A stretch of 59,015 bases of DNA. Source: CAWHPS01 sp963831235 (GTDB lineage Bacteria; Fibrobacterota; OXYB2-FULL-49-7; JAEUSG01). This document shows positions 44,375-54,111 of this stretch, in pieces (within the stretch, counting starts at the first letter, position 1; the number at the start of each line of letters is the position of its first letter). Where the stretch lies: assembly GCA_963831235.1 (NCBI GenBank), contig CAWHPS010000030.1, positions 1-59,015 on the forward strand, in the 5' to 3' direction. The notes under the pieces are model-generated. The model ran no database searches. It had not been told where the DNA came from and was given only the letters and a program-made list of their open reading frames with translations. The translations under genes were made by a program, and so were the position numbers.

Positions 44375-45063
44375 ATATTGAAAGTCTTTCCAACATCGTT
44401 CATGTTCAGCACATGGCTTACAACATCATTGGCGTTTGTTATGCTGATGGTAATTCCTTTTTCCCCGCACATTTTGTGCAGGGAAAGAAGCAGGCCTACC
44501 GACATGGTATCCAGAACCTCGACCCTTTCAAAGTCCAGTACAATGGAATTCGCGCCCTGATTAATGGAGCTTTTTACATCTTCTATTAAAAGGCTTGTAT
44601 TGGCGCCTTCAACAAAAGAACCCTGAAGGGTAAAAACGTGCTTAAGGTTGTCAATCGATTTGTAAATTTTAAGCTGTGGGTTTCTGTTAGATTGAGTCTC
44701 TTCGGTGTCAGGGGTATTGTTTCCGAAAATTGTATTGATCTCCTCTTCGGACCGGAATATGCTGAAGCGACCTATAATATTCACCATGGACAGGACTTTG
44801 ATTATTGACTCCGGAACATTGACCAAAAATAGCCTGCCATTTTCATTCTCAACGGTCCTGAGGATTTTAACAAGACGGTTGATAAAAGACGAGGCTGCTT
44901 TTTTCACTTTCTTAAGGTCAAGTATGATTGTCTTGGATTGTGATGTGAGCAATTCCTCCACATAATCCTCTGTGAGATTGTCCATGTCAAAATCGAAATT
45001 GCCTGAATAACCAAGCATGAGCGCATTTCCGATTTTCTTAAGCCGGATTCTTAAATCTTCCAT
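44371..45063 (-). CDS. Protein with two STAS domains
   Basis: This 230-residue protein has an N-terminal STAS domain (KTIILDLKKVKKAASSFINRLV, residues about 35-105), a polar linker (TPDTEETQSNRN) and a second STAS domain (NSIVLDFERVEVLDTMSVGLLL, about 130-228). Each has an LDxxxV strand as in anti-anti-sigma factors. Two domains in one chain are unusual for SpoIIAA-like proteins and suggest a scaffold or a pair of targets. First gene of the operon. Confidence 0.8.
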   Translation of the reverse strand: MEDLRIRLKKIGNALMLGYSGNFDFDMDNLTEDYVEELLTSQSKTIILDLKKVKKAASSFINRLVKILRTVENENGRLFLVNVPESIIKVLSMVNIIGRFSIFRSEEEINTIFGNNTPDTEETQSNRNPQLKIYKSIDNLKHVFTLQGSFVEGANTSLLIEDVKSSINQGANSIVLDFERVEVLDTMSVGLLLSLHKMCGEKGITISITNANDVVSHVLNMNDVGKTFNI

Positions 45064-45169
45064 AATTCTTTTCCTTGTGATTGATTCAGCAGAACAGCTT
45101 GTTTTAAATATATAATATTGTCAGATCAGGTGGACAAAGAATAAAATTCTGAATTAATAAGCAGGGACG

Positions 45170-46932
45170 TTAAACCAGCGACTTCAGCTTGAGGTCTCTC
45201 ATCTGTATGGGATCAATTGTTGATGGGCAACCATCGAGCAGTGAAGTGCCTGAGGCTGTCTTTGGAAACGCAATAACTTCGCGTATGTCGTTGAAACCGC
45301 ATATCAGTGCGACAAGCCTGTCAAGCCCCGGGGCAATACCGCCGTGCGGGGGAGCCCCGTATTTAAAGGCGTCAAGGAGAAAGCCGAATTTACGTTTTGC
45401 ATCCTCATCGGTTACTCCAATTACCTTCATTACTCTCTTCTGCACATCTGAATCGTGGATTCTTATGGAACCCGAACCTATTTCTATCCCGTTTAAAACA
45501 AGATCGTAGCTCCGGGCTGAAACCTTGAGAGGGTCCGTTTCAAGCAAATCCAAATGGTCCGCTTTCGGCGCTGTAAATATATGGTGTGCAGCAACAATCT
45601 GTTTTTCCTTTTCATCATAATCGAATAAGGGGAAATCGGTGACCCAGCAGAATTCGAATATGTCTTTTTTAATAAGGCCAAGATTTTTTCCGAGTTCATT
45701 GCGTAAACGGGAAATAACATCGTTTGTTGCTTTTGGTTTATCAGCAATGAACATGAGGGTGGAACCGGTTTCCGGTTTAATAGCGGCTATCAGCTTTTCC
45801 TGGATTGCTTTGCTGAAATATTTTACGATATTTGATTCCAGTCCGTTTTCCCTGACCCTCATCCATGCCATTCCCCTGGCACCGTTTTTCTTGGCAAATT
45901 CAATATAGTCTTCAAGATCTTTTTTTGAAAAATCTCCTTTGGGTGCAATGCACTTTACTATTCCGCCCTTATTTATAACATCAAGAAAAACCGTGAATTC
46001 GCTTTCTTTTACTATTGACGTTATGTCCTTTAGTTCAAGCCCAAACCGTAAATCGGGTTTGTCGCATCCATAGCGCTGCATGGATTCCGCGTATGTAAAC
46101 CTGCGAAATGGTATGGTGATGTCCCGGTTTATAGCATGTTTCAGTATTCGTTTCATCATACGTTCTACAAGGTCGTAAAGAAATTCTTCCTTGATGAAAC
46201 TTGCCTCAATATCTATTTGCGTGAATTCTGGCTGCCTATCGCTGCGCAGGTCTTCGTCGCGCATGCACCTTGCAATCTGAAAATAGCGATCCATACCGGA
46301 TACCATAAGGAGCTGTTTGTAAAGCTGAGGGCTTTGGGGGAGGGCGTAAAACGTGCCCGGGTTGAGGCGGCTTGGAACCACGAAATCACGGGCGCCTTCA
46401 GGTGTGGAACGTACAAGCATGGGTGTTTCAATCTCAAGGAACCCTTCGTTATTAAGAAATTCGCGCGTTGCCATGGTTACCTTGTGCCTGACAATCAGAT
46501 GGTCCCTCATTTCAGGGCGGCGAAGATCGATATATCTATATTTGAAACGTGTGGATTCGTTTGGATCGCTGTATTCATCGAGGGCAAAAGGCGGCACCTC
46601 GCTTTTGTTGAGTATTTCAAGATTGGATGAAACAACCTCTATTTCACCAGTGGAAATTTTCGGATTCACCATTTCTTTTTCACGCTTTCGAACCGTCCCG
46701 GTTATTCTTACCACCCACTCACGCCGCAACTGTTCGGCAAGGTCATGCGTCTCTTTATTAGATCCGGTTCAAAGACTATCTGGGTGATGCCATAACGATC
46801 ACGCAGGTCAAAGAAAACTATCCCACCGTGGTCCCTTCGAGTGTGTATCCATCCGCAAAGGGTCACAGTTGAATGCTCATTTGCTGTTGTAAGTTCGCCG
46901 CAGGTATTGGTTCTGAGAATTTTTTCAAACAT
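45170..46932 (-). CDS. aspS: Aspartyl-tRNA synthetase, frameshifted as given
   Basis: The N-terminal OB-fold segment (MFEKILRTNTCGELTTANEH, VTLCGWIHTRRDHGGIVFFD) and the rest (REWVVRITGTVRKRE onward) lie in different frames. One missing base between 46759 and 46760 restores NKETHDLAEQLRREWVV. The catalytic core is normal: RYRYIDLRRPEMRDHLIVRH, PQSPQLYKQLLMVSGMDRYF, the GAD domain, and motif 3 GGIAPGLDRLVALICG. The restored length is about 587 residues, typical of bacterial AspRS. As this enzyme is essential, the shift is probably a sequence error. It charges tRNA-Asp. Confidence 0.9.
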
Positions 46933-47041
46933 AAGTTAAAAAAGATAAACTATTGATTAAAATGGTGTCAAATCATATTTTTAAGAAATATTTTGATTTT
47001 GAAGCCTGAATAATCTATTTTATTACAAAAATGTAAGGATT

Positions 47042-48046
47042 ATGGAAGATAAATTCGAAAAATATAAGCTCGATAAAATTGTAGGTTATAAGGGCTCCAT
47101 GAGCGAGGTTCATGAAGCCATAGAGAAAATCATTAATACTGAAACAACCGTTATTGTACGCGGAGAAAGCGGGACCGGCAAGGAACTGGTTGCAAATATA
47201 ATCCATTACAACAGCGCAAGGGCCCGCAGACCGTTTGTAAAGGTCAATCTTGCTGCTTTGCCGGAAAGCTTGATTGAAAGTGAACTTTTTGGTTATGAAA
47301 AAGGTGCGTTTACAGGTGCAAACATGGCAAAACCAGGCAGATTCGAACTTGCCAATACAGGCACCATTTTTTTGGATGAAATTGGTGATGCTCCTTTGTC
47401 AACCCAAGTACGCTTGTTAAGGGTATTGCAGGAAAGAGAAATAGAAAGGCTCGGTTCAATAAAAACCACGCAGATTGACGTACGGGTGATGGCCGCAACC
47501 CATAAAAATCTGGAAGAAATGGTAAAGGCCGGGGAATTCAGGTCTGATCTTTATTACAGGCTTAATGTTTATCCAATTTATCTTCCTCCTTTACGCGAAA
47601 GAAAAACTGATATTATTCCTCTTGCGGAAAGTTTTATAAGTGAATACTGCAGACAATACAGTAAATCAATTAAAAGGATTTCCACACCTGCAATTGATAT
47701 GTTGATGAGTTATCACTGGCCCGGAAATGTCCGTGAGCTGCAGAACTGCATGGAGAGGGCAGTACTTCTTTCATCGGATAATGTTATACATGGATATCAT
47801 CTTAACCCATCCCTTCAAACAGCAGAATTCTCTGGTACCCGTGAAAACAGGACATTGGAAGAAGCGGTAAATGCTTATGAAAAGGAACTGATCATTGATG
47901 CTCTCAAGACTACGCATGGAAATAAAGCAAAAGCAGCTCGCATGCTTGGTGCCACAGAACGAATCTTTGGGTACAAGTGTGATTATTATAAATTGGATTT
48001 TAAGACATTCAGGGTGAAACTGAATAAAGATACAAAAATGTTATGA
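47042..48046 (+). CDS. Sigma54-dependent transcriptional activator without sensor domain
   Basis: This 334-residue NifA/NtrC-type activator begins almost directly with the AAA+ domain. Walker A is RGESGTGKELVANII. The GAFTGA loop that contacts sigma54 is ESELFGYEKGAFTGAN, followed by Walker B GTIFLDEIGDAP and the arginine fingers in LRERKTDIIPL. It ends with a Fis-type helix-turn-helix (LKTTHGNKAKAARMLGATER). No receiver, GAF or PAS domain precedes the core, so activity must be set by another protein or by level. It is divergent from aspS. A sigma54-like promoter lies before the next gene. Confidence 0.85.
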   Translation: MEDKFEKYKLDKIVGYKGSMSEVHEAIEKIINTETTVIVRGESGTGKELVANIIHYNSARARRPFVKVNLAALPESLIESELFGYEKGAFTGANMAKPGRFELANTGTIFLDEIGDAPLSTQVRLLRVLQEREIERLGSIKTTQIDVRVMAATHKNLEEMVKAGEFRSDLYYRLNVYPIYLPPLRERKTDIIPLAESFISEYCRQYSKSIKRISTPAIDMLMSYHWPGNVRELQNCMERAVLLSSDNVIHGYHLNPSLQTAEFSGTRENRTLEEAVNAYEKELIIDALKTTHGNKAKAARMLGATERIFGYKCDYYKLDFKTFRVKLNKDTKML

Positions 48047-48154
48047 AAAAATATCTTGGCTACAAAATTGTAATTTGACGTATTTAATCTACAAGCTTAA
48101 GTCTGTTGTTTTATTATCTTTAAAATAAACATGTTACGTCTTATGTTTATAGGT

Positions 48155-48170
48155 TGGCCTTATAGTTGTA
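48155..48170 (+). promoter_or_regulatory. Candidate sigma54 promoter upstream of glnN
   Basis: TGGCCTTATAGTTGTA has TGGC at the -24 position and TTG at the -12 position with the invariant spacing, but GT in place of the usual GC at -12, so it is a weak match. It lies 45 bases before the glnN start and just downstream of a sigma54 activator gene. The pairing is inferred from context. Confidence 0.4.
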
Positions 48171-48214
48171 GTATAGGCAATATCAAGAAATAAACATTAA
48201 TAAAAGGAATTACA

Positions 48215-50401
48215 ATGTCAAACACTCGTCTCAAAGCAGTACTCGACATGGTTGAAAGGAAAGCCCTTCAGACTTTGGATATAAAAGAAAAATTCTCTGA
48301 AAAATTTGGGGCAAACACTTTTGATCATGAGACAATGAGAAATTTCATGCCTGCTGATGTATATGTCAAATTTTTAAAAACCGTACACACAGGGGAACCT
48401 CTTGATTGCACTATTTCAAATGTTATTGCTCATGGCATGAAAGAATGGGCCATTGGAAAAGGTTGTACGCATTATACACACTGGTTCCAGCCAATGACAG
48501 GGCTTACTGCTGAAAAACATGATGCATTCATCCATACAACAAGTGACGGCAAAGTCCTGGAACGTTTTAGCGGCAAGGAACTTGTTCAGGGAGAACCGGA
48601 CGCCTCAAGCTTTCCATCAGGGGGCCTCAGGGCCACTTTTGAGGCGCGTGGTTATACGATATGGGACCCTACATCACCGGCATTCATTATGGAAAGCGCC
48701 AATGGCAACACACTCTGCATACCATCAATCTTTATGTCTTATTCCGGTCATAGTTTAGGTCAAAAAGAGCCCCTGCTTAAATCAATAGTATCTCTCGAAA
48801 AATCCGTATTGCGTATGCTTAAACTTTTCGGAAGTTCAGCAAGGCGGGTCAAGGTAACAATCGGTGGTGAACAGGAGTACTTCCTAATAGACAAAACCCT
48901 TTACAACCTGCGTCCGGACCTGGTTCTTGCAGGTAGGACCCTTTTTGGCGCTCACCCTCCAAAGGGCCAACAGCTTGAAGATCATTACTTTGGTTCCATT
49001 AAAGCCAGGGTCTTGAGTTTCATGATGGAATCCGAGGATGAATTAATCAAGCTGGGTGTACCTATTAAAACGCGTCATAATGAAGTTGCTCCCAACCAGT
49101 TCGAGTTTGCGCCCATCTTTGAAGATGTTTCTATTGCAACAGACCATAATCAGCTTACAATGGAAGTGTTGCGCAAAGTTGCAACAAAACACAATCTTGC
49201 GCTCCTGCTTCACGAAAAGCCATTTACCGGCATAAACGGCTCAGGCAAACATAACAATTGGTCCATGTGCGATGATCTTGGAAACAACCTTTTGGAACCT
49301 GGGCAGACACCCCATGAAAATCTCCAGTTCCTTATTTTTATCCTGGCCTGTCTCCGTGCTTTGAAAATGTATGGTCATATTCTTCGTGCTTCCGTGGCTT
49401 ATGCCGGCAACGACCACAGGCTTGGTGCAAATGAAGCCCCTCCGGCAATTATGTCGGCATTCATCGGCGAACAGATACTGGATATTTTCGATCAAATTGA
49501 GAATGAAACCCTGAAATCAAAGGTTAGAAGTGAGCTGTTTGAACATGGCTTCGCACAATTGCCGTCCATCAAGAAAGACGCCACGGATCGTAACCGCACT
49601 TCACCGTTCGCATTTACAGGAAACAAATTCGAGTTCAGAGCTGTTGGAAGTTCGGCGTCGCTTTCGACTCCCAACGTTGTGCTTAATACGATAATTGCCG
49701 AGTCAGTGGATATCCTATCAGGACGCATCGAAGCAAAATCACGCGGGGAAAAGGATTTCAAGAAAGCTGTGTTATCAGTCATACGCGAAACAATAACCGA
49801 GGTGCGCCCAGTTATTTTTAACGGGGATAATTATTCAGCAGAATGGCATGCTGAAGCTGTAAAACGGGGTCTGCACAATGATCATACAACCCCAGAGGCC
49901 CTAAAGCACATCGTGTCTAAAGAAAGCATCGAACTTTTCTCTAAATATAAAGTTCTTACTGAAGAAGAAATTCGTTCACGGTATCATATTTATCTTGAGG
50001 CTTATAACAAGACCATAAATATCGAAGCTGCACTCACAAAAGAAATCGCCCAGACACAGATAATTCCAACAGCCCTTAAGTATGTTTCAGAGATATCAAA
50101 AGGGATTGGTTCAATGGCAGGTTCATCAGGGTTGGAAGAGGGAAATCTTGCTGTTGTTACTGAAAGCGTGAACGAAGTGCTTGGGAATGTTGCAAAGATG
50201 AAAAAGGAGATTAAAAGTCTGGAGAAGGCCATGGAAAAGGCTGCTAAAACAGAAGGCGAGCAGGCAATGGCTGAGGAGTATTGCAGCAAGGTAATTCCTG
50301 CCATGGTAAAGGTTCGTGAATTCGGCGACAAGCTGGAAACAATTGTGGATGATGAAAGCTGGCCTTTGCCAAAATACAGGGAAATGCTTTTTCTGATATA
50401 A
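48215..50401 (+). CDS. glnN: Type III glutamine synthetase
   Basis: At 728 residues with an N-terminal lead typical of GSIII, this is the dodecameric GlnN form found in Bacteroidota and cyanobacteria. Visible features are KGCTHYTHWFQPMTG, EQEYFLIDKTLYNLRPDL, VPIKTRHNEVAPNQFEFAP, and the GSGKHNNWSMCDDLGNN ATP/glutamate segment, followed by ANEAPPAIMSAF. The C-terminal helical tail carries MKKEIKSLEKAMEKAAK. It makes glutamine from glutamate and ammonia. The frame is intact. A repeat element starts 11 bases after the stop. Confidence 0.95.
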   Translation: MSNTRLKAVLDMVERKALQTLDIKEKFSEKFGANTFDHETMRNFMPADVYVKFLKTVHTGEPLDCTISNVIAHGMKEWAIGKGCTHYTHWFQPMTGLTAEKHDAFIHTTSDGKVLERFSGKELVQGEPDASSFPSGGLRATFEARGYTIWDPTSPAFIMESANGNTLCIPSIFMSYSGHSLGQKEPLLKSIVSLEKSVLRMLKLFGSSARRVKVTIGGEQEYFLIDKTLYNLRPDLVLAGRTLFGAHPPKGQQLEDHYFGSIKARVLSFMMESEDELIKLGVPIKTRHNEVAPNQFEFAPIFEDVSIATDHNQLTMEVLRKVATKHNLALLLHEKPFTGINGSGKHNNWSMCDDLGNNLLEPGQTPHENLQFLIFILACLRALKMYGHILRASVAYAGNDHRLGANEAPPAIMSAFIGEQILDIFDQIENETLKSKVRSELFEHGFAQLPSIKKDATDRNRTSPFAFTGNKFEFRAVGSSASLSTPNVVLNTIIAESVDILSGRIEAKSRGEKDFKKAVLSVIRETITEVRPVIFNGDNYSAEWHAEAVKRGLHNDHTTPEALKHIVSKESIELFSKYKVLTEEEIRSRYHIYLEAYNKTINIEAALTKEIAQTQIIPTALKYVSEISKGIGSMAGSSGLEEGNLAVVTESVNEVLGNVAKMKKEIKSLEKAMEKAAKTEGEQAMAEEYCSKVIPAMVKVREFGDKLETIVDDESWPLPKYREMLFLI

Positions 50402-50411
50402 AAACCGGTAC

Positions 50412-50554
50412 CCCGCCGCACGGCGGGACTGGGTTTGGTGATTATTTTATTGGTGAGCGGGGCCAGAGACGGCCCCGCATTTTCCCGAGCCGTCTCTGGC
50501 TCGGGTATAAACACAAAAAAATACAAATCAGTCCCGCCGCCTCAGTGCGGCGGG
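50412..50554. repeat. Four-hairpin palindromic element, copy B
   Basis: It has the same build as copy A: outer hairpins at 50412-50431 (shortened, loop CA) and 50529-50554 (stem CCCGCCGC/GCGGCGGG, loop CTCAGT). The second hairpin is GCGGGGCC-AGAGAC-GGCCCCGC (50457-50478). The third is CCCGAGCC-GTCTCT-GGCTCGGG (50484-50505), identical to copy A. The second stem differs from copy A by paired changes while the loop is kept. TCTGAT flanks both sides (50392 and 50559). It sits at the 3' end of glnN. Confidence 0.8.
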
Positions 50555-50648
50555 TTTATCTGATTGGGATTTTTAACACTCATTAGTTGTCTTTTTAGCC
50601 AACCTGGTTTCCACTTGTATTTCAATTTCAACATCACTTATGTTTTCA

Positions 50649-50747
50649 ATGCAAGAAAAGAGACTATCACGCAACGGTAACGACGATTACGGCATGCCGG
50701 ACTATGGCAGTGAGATTGTTGGCTTCCGGATTGGATACCGTCCCTAA
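50649..50747 (+). pseudogene. Remnant of an FGE-sulfatase-like gene
   Basis: A 32-codon frame ends in GSEIVGFRIGYRP, matching the GFR(I/V) tail of the FGE-like lipoproteins at 5918 and 19577 in this window. The upstream part of such a gene is absent. It lies eight bases before comEC. A short expressed peptide is possible but unlikely. Confidence 0.4.
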
Positions 50748-50755
50748 AAGCCATT

Positions 50756-53167
50756 ATGGCCTTAAAAAGCAATCAACAGCATATTACTGGAGCCCAACCC
50801 ATAAGGGAATTCTTCAGCAATTTTAAATATCATTATGCAGTATTGTCACTTATTCCATTAATTGCCGGTATTGTCCTATTCAAGTTTTACCAGGAAAAAT
50901 CTTTTTTCCTGGTAATTTCCGTTTTGTCATTGGTTTTATCCTTTTATCTTATTGGAACATACCTTGGTGAAATTACAAGAAGGGCTTTATTCTGGTTGTT
51001 AGCCATGTTCATTGGGGTATTGCTTTCCTGGCATACCGGCTACGTTGCAAATCATACTGGATACGAATCATTCTTTAATAAAGAAGAGACATCGCTGGAA
51101 GGTGTTGTTGTTACAGAACCTTTTATTCGTAACCAGATTTCAAACATGGAGCTTGGTGAAGTAACTATAAACCGGTTGCATATAAATGGCAACCTGATTG
51201 TAAAGCTTGCAATTGATTCCGGAACAGCAATTAATTATGGCGACAAACTTCAAATCCAGGGTCGCATCCGTAAACCACCTGGGGCAAGAAATCCAGGTGC
51301 CTTTAATTACGCCGAATATCTTGGCTGCCGCGGAATTTACGCCACCATGAACCAATATTCTGCTGATAAAATAAAAGTTCTTGCTCACGGATATGGCAAT
51401 CCTGTGATGGATAAAATCATACTGCCATTAAGAAAATACATTAGGCAAACCGCAGATCAATTCATCGGCAATGAAAGCTACCTTGTTATCGGGATATTGT
51501 TAGGCGAGAAAAGAGATTTGCCTGAAAGCGTGCTTGATGACTTCAGGTCAACCGGGCTCATGCATTTATTAGCGGTATCAGGTCTTAATGTTGGAATGCT
51601 GATTTTGATTTTCTATCTTGTTTTTGGAATTCTGTTTGTCCCTTATCGGTCTAAGATACTGCTTACAATCTTGATGGTTTGGCTCTATGCGATTGTGACG
51701 GACCTTAGTCCTTCAGTTGTCCGCGCCTCCATCATGGGTAGTGTTATTCTTTTTGGGTGGATGTTTGAGCGAAAGGCCTTCATATACAACAGTCTCGCTT
51801 TTTCTGCCATCCTGATTCTTGTTGTTCAGCCCCTTTATCTTTATGACATAGGTTTTCAATTATCATATATCGCAACACTTGCAATCGTATATTTATACCC
51901 TCGTTTCAAGGAAATGATCCCATGGAAGCCGCGTAATATCATCCTTAAAAGTGCAATGGAGTCTCTTGTGCTGTCTGTTTCCGCAATGGCAGGGACAATA
52001 CCCATCATTGCATATACTTTTAATAATATTGCGCCTGTTTCAATTGCAGCAAATTTGATTGCCGTTCCCATATCCTTTGCTTTGCTTGGACTTGGCCTTT
52101 TGGTAACGGCCTTTGGTTTTGTCCCGTTCATTGCATATTCTTTTGGGGCCTCTGCATATTACCTGACATTATTGCTTAATAAAAGTGCCTCTTTTTTTGC
52201 CAAAGTACCAGGCGGATATCTTGAGACGGCATCGCCCGATATAACTGCGATTATTTTCTTTTATGTTCTGCTTGTTTGTTTTGCTGAATTAAAGGAAAAG
52301 AAGTGGGCAAGAAAGGGTATTGTGTTTGCGCTTCTCATCATGACAGGGTTTTATGAGGTCAAGGCGTTTATTGTCGAAAAACCCATTGCCAAAATTACAT
52401 TTCTAGATGTAGGACAGGGGGATTGCGCGGTAATTGAATTCGAGAATGGCAAGGTTTTTTTAATTGACGGAGGCGCAAAAGATCGATACGTTGATAATGG
52501 TTTACGTGTGATTGCCCCATACTTCAAGCATATTGGAATAAGACGCCTCGATGGAGTATTTTCCAGTCATCCGGATGACGATCACCTTGGAGGGCTTTTA
52601 TATGTCATGGAACACATAAATATAGCTCAACTGTTTGACACTGGAACAGGTTGGGAAGGGCCGCTTTATGCAAAGTATATTGAACTTGTAAATACAAAAA
52701 ATATACCTAGGAAAATATTAGAAGCCGGTGAACGGGTGCTTATAGACAAGGACATTTGGTTTGATGTTCTAAGCCCTCAAAAAGATGTCAAAGGTTTATC
52801 TGTAAACGAAATGTCAATGGTTTTGCGCCTAGATGCTGGAGGCCATTCAATTTTATTTACAGGAGATATTGGATTTGATGCGGAAAGAATCATTTCCTAC
52901 AGTATAGATAGCCTTAAATCAGAAATTATAAAAGTAGCTCATCATGGGGCGAAAACCTCATCATCCGAGGATTTTATAGATAGAGTTGCCCCTCAAGAAG
53001 CAGTGATTTCAGTGGGTCAATATAACCGTTTCGGGCACCCTGATCCGGAAACGCTTGAAAGGTTCAGGGCAAGATCAATTTCAATATATAGAACGGATTT
53101 ATCCGGTGCAATAGAAATCCGTATATATAAAAATCGCAATGAAATCAATACCATGTCTGATTCCTGA
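50756..53167 (+). CDS. comEC: ComEC/Rec2 DNA uptake channel
   Basis: This 803-residue protein has N-terminal TMs, an OB-like domain (GDKLQIQGRIRKPPGARNPG), the competence domain with about eight TMs (LLAVSGLNVGMLILIFYLVF), and a C-terminal metallo-beta-lactamase domain (ITFLDVGQGDCAVIEF, SSHPDDDHLGG, KVAHHGAKTSSSEDF). It carries single-stranded DNA across the inner membrane during transformation. The frame and length are complete, so natural competence is a possibility if pilus genes exist elsewhere. Confidence 0.9.
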   Translation: MALKSNQQHITGAQPIREFFSNFKYHYAVLSLIPLIAGIVLFKFYQEKSFFLVISVLSLVLSFYLIGTYLGEITRRALFWLLAMFIGVLLSWHTGYVANHTGYESFFNKEETSLEGVVVTEPFIRNQISNMELGEVTINRLHINGNLIVKLAIDSGTAINYGDKLQIQGRIRKPPGARNPGAFNYAEYLGCRGIYATMNQYSADKIKVLAHGYGNPVMDKIILPLRKYIRQTADQFIGNESYLVIGILLGEKRDLPESVLDDFRSTGLMHLLAVSGLNVGMLILIFYLVFGILFVPYRSKILLTILMVWLYAIVTDLSPSVVRASIMGSVILFGWMFERKAFIYNSLAFSAILILVVQPLYLYDIGFQLSYIATLAIVYLYPRFKEMIPWKPRNIILKSAMESLVLSVSAMAGTIPIIAYTFNNIAPVSIAANLIAVPISFALLGLGLLVTAFGFVPFIAYSFGASAYYLTLLLNKSASFFAKVPGGYLETASPDITAIIFFYVLLVCFAELKEKKWARKGIVFALLIMTGFYEVKAFIVEKPIAKITFLDVGQGDCAVIEFENGKVFLIDGGAKDRYVDNGLRVIAPYFKHIGIRRLDGVFSSHPDDDHLGGLLYVMEHINIAQLFDTGTGWEGPLYAKYIELVNTKNIPRKILEAGERVLIDKDIWFDVLSPQKDVKGLSVNEMSMVLRLDAGGHSILFTGDIGFDAERIISYSIDSLKSEIIKVAHHGAKTSSSEDFIDRVAPQEAVISVGQYNRFGHPDPETLERFRARSISIYRTDLSGAIEIRIYKNRNEINTMSDS

Positions 53168-53251
53168 TACGCGCAGGTTTGCTTTAAACCAGTTTGAAAT
53201 ATTAAATTTTATCGTCTTCAATAAAAAATAACTTAGAAGGAGATGATTAAA

Positions 53252-54016
53252 ATGATGCGAACCGCCAATCCTGCACTCAACTCCAAAACCTTTGAAGGGT
53301 TTGGATATGTAAATCCAGCTGAATCCATGACACTCATGGGAACAGTTCATAAAACAGGGCTTTTGCTGCTATTTACACTTTTATCTGCAAGCTGGGTGTG
53401 GGGTAAGTTTTTTGAAGCCGTGTCAGTTGATCCCTTGTCAGGGGTTAGGGCAGTTACTGTTTGGACCATGGTCGGGGTGTTTGGCGGGCTTATTGCCGCG
53501 ATTATAACTGCATTTAAAAAAGAATGGGCCGGCAAAACAGCGCCTGTTTATGCTTTGCTTGAGGGGCTTTTCCTTGGGGGAATATCAGCCATGATGGAAG
53601 CCCGCTTCCCTGGCATTGTAATTCAGGCGGTAGGTCTTACATTTGGCACGCTTTTCTGCCTTTTGCTGGCATATCGGTCAGGCCTTATCAAGCCAACCGA
53701 AAACTTCAAGCTCGGTATTTTTGCTGCGACCGGTGCAATCGGCGTCTTTTATCTTATCACATGGATTTTAAGCTTCTTCCACATTGGGACAGGTCTTGTA
53801 ACAGGCAATAGCCCGCTTAGCATTGGAATCAGCGCTTTCATTGTTGTTATTGCGGCACTTAATCTTGTGCTTGATTTTGATTTCATTGAAAAAGGGGTGG
53901 AAGCCAATTCACCAAAATACATGGAATGGTACGCGGCATTTGGACTTCTGGTTACGCTTGTCTGGCTTTATGTGGAAATCCTGAGGCTTTTGTCAAAATT
54001 ACGCAGCAGGAATTAA
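53252..54016 (+). CDS. Bax inhibitor-1/YccA family membrane protein
   Basis: Start 53252 is chosen for spacing from AGAAGGAG. The 254-residue product opens with MRTANPALNSKTFEGFGY, typical of the bacterial YccA/BI-1 subgroup, and has about seven TM segments (GLLLLFTLLSASWVWGKF, TVWTMVGVFGGLIAAIITAF and others), with a polar C-terminal end. Members act as calcium or proton leak channels or regulate membrane proteases. Function here is unproven. Confidence 0.85.
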   Translation: MMRTANPALNSKTFEGFGYVNPAESMTLMGTVHKTGLLLLFTLLSASWVWGKFFEAVSVDPLSGVRAVTVWTMVGVFGGLIAAIITAFKKEWAGKTAPVYALLEGLFLGGISAMMEARFPGIVIQAVGLTFGTLFCLLLAYRSGLIKPTENFKLGIFAATGAIGVFYLITWILSFFHIGTGLVTGNSPLSIGISAFIVVIAALNLVLDFDFIEKGVEANSPKYMEWYAAFGLLVTLVWLYVEILRLLSKLRSRN

Positions 54017-54054
54017 TGAGTGATTTTAATTTTTTAAGCTTTTATTTTCACTAC

Positions 54055-54111
54055 GAATTACCGGTCCCTGAGTGTCCGCCGCAGGCGGATGTATCGAAGG
54101 GCCGGTAATTC
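54055..54111. terminator. Cruciform inverted repeat between convergent genes
   Basis: GAATTACCGG (54055-54064) pairs with CCGGTAATTC (54102-54111), and an inner hairpin TCCGCC-GCA-GGCGGA (54075-54089) sits in the loop. It lies between the tail-to-tail BI-1 and DUF362 genes, so a bidirectional terminator is likely. Its shape, an outer arm plus an inner GC-rich hairpin, resembles dispersed palindromic repeats. Confidence 0.6.

Noticed and set aside
54075..54089. TCCGCC-GCA-GGCGGA hairpin as another copy of the four-hairpin element
   Set aside because: Stem and loop differ from the family at 39757 and 50412 and no paired inner loops are present. It was kept as a separate palindrome between convergent genes.
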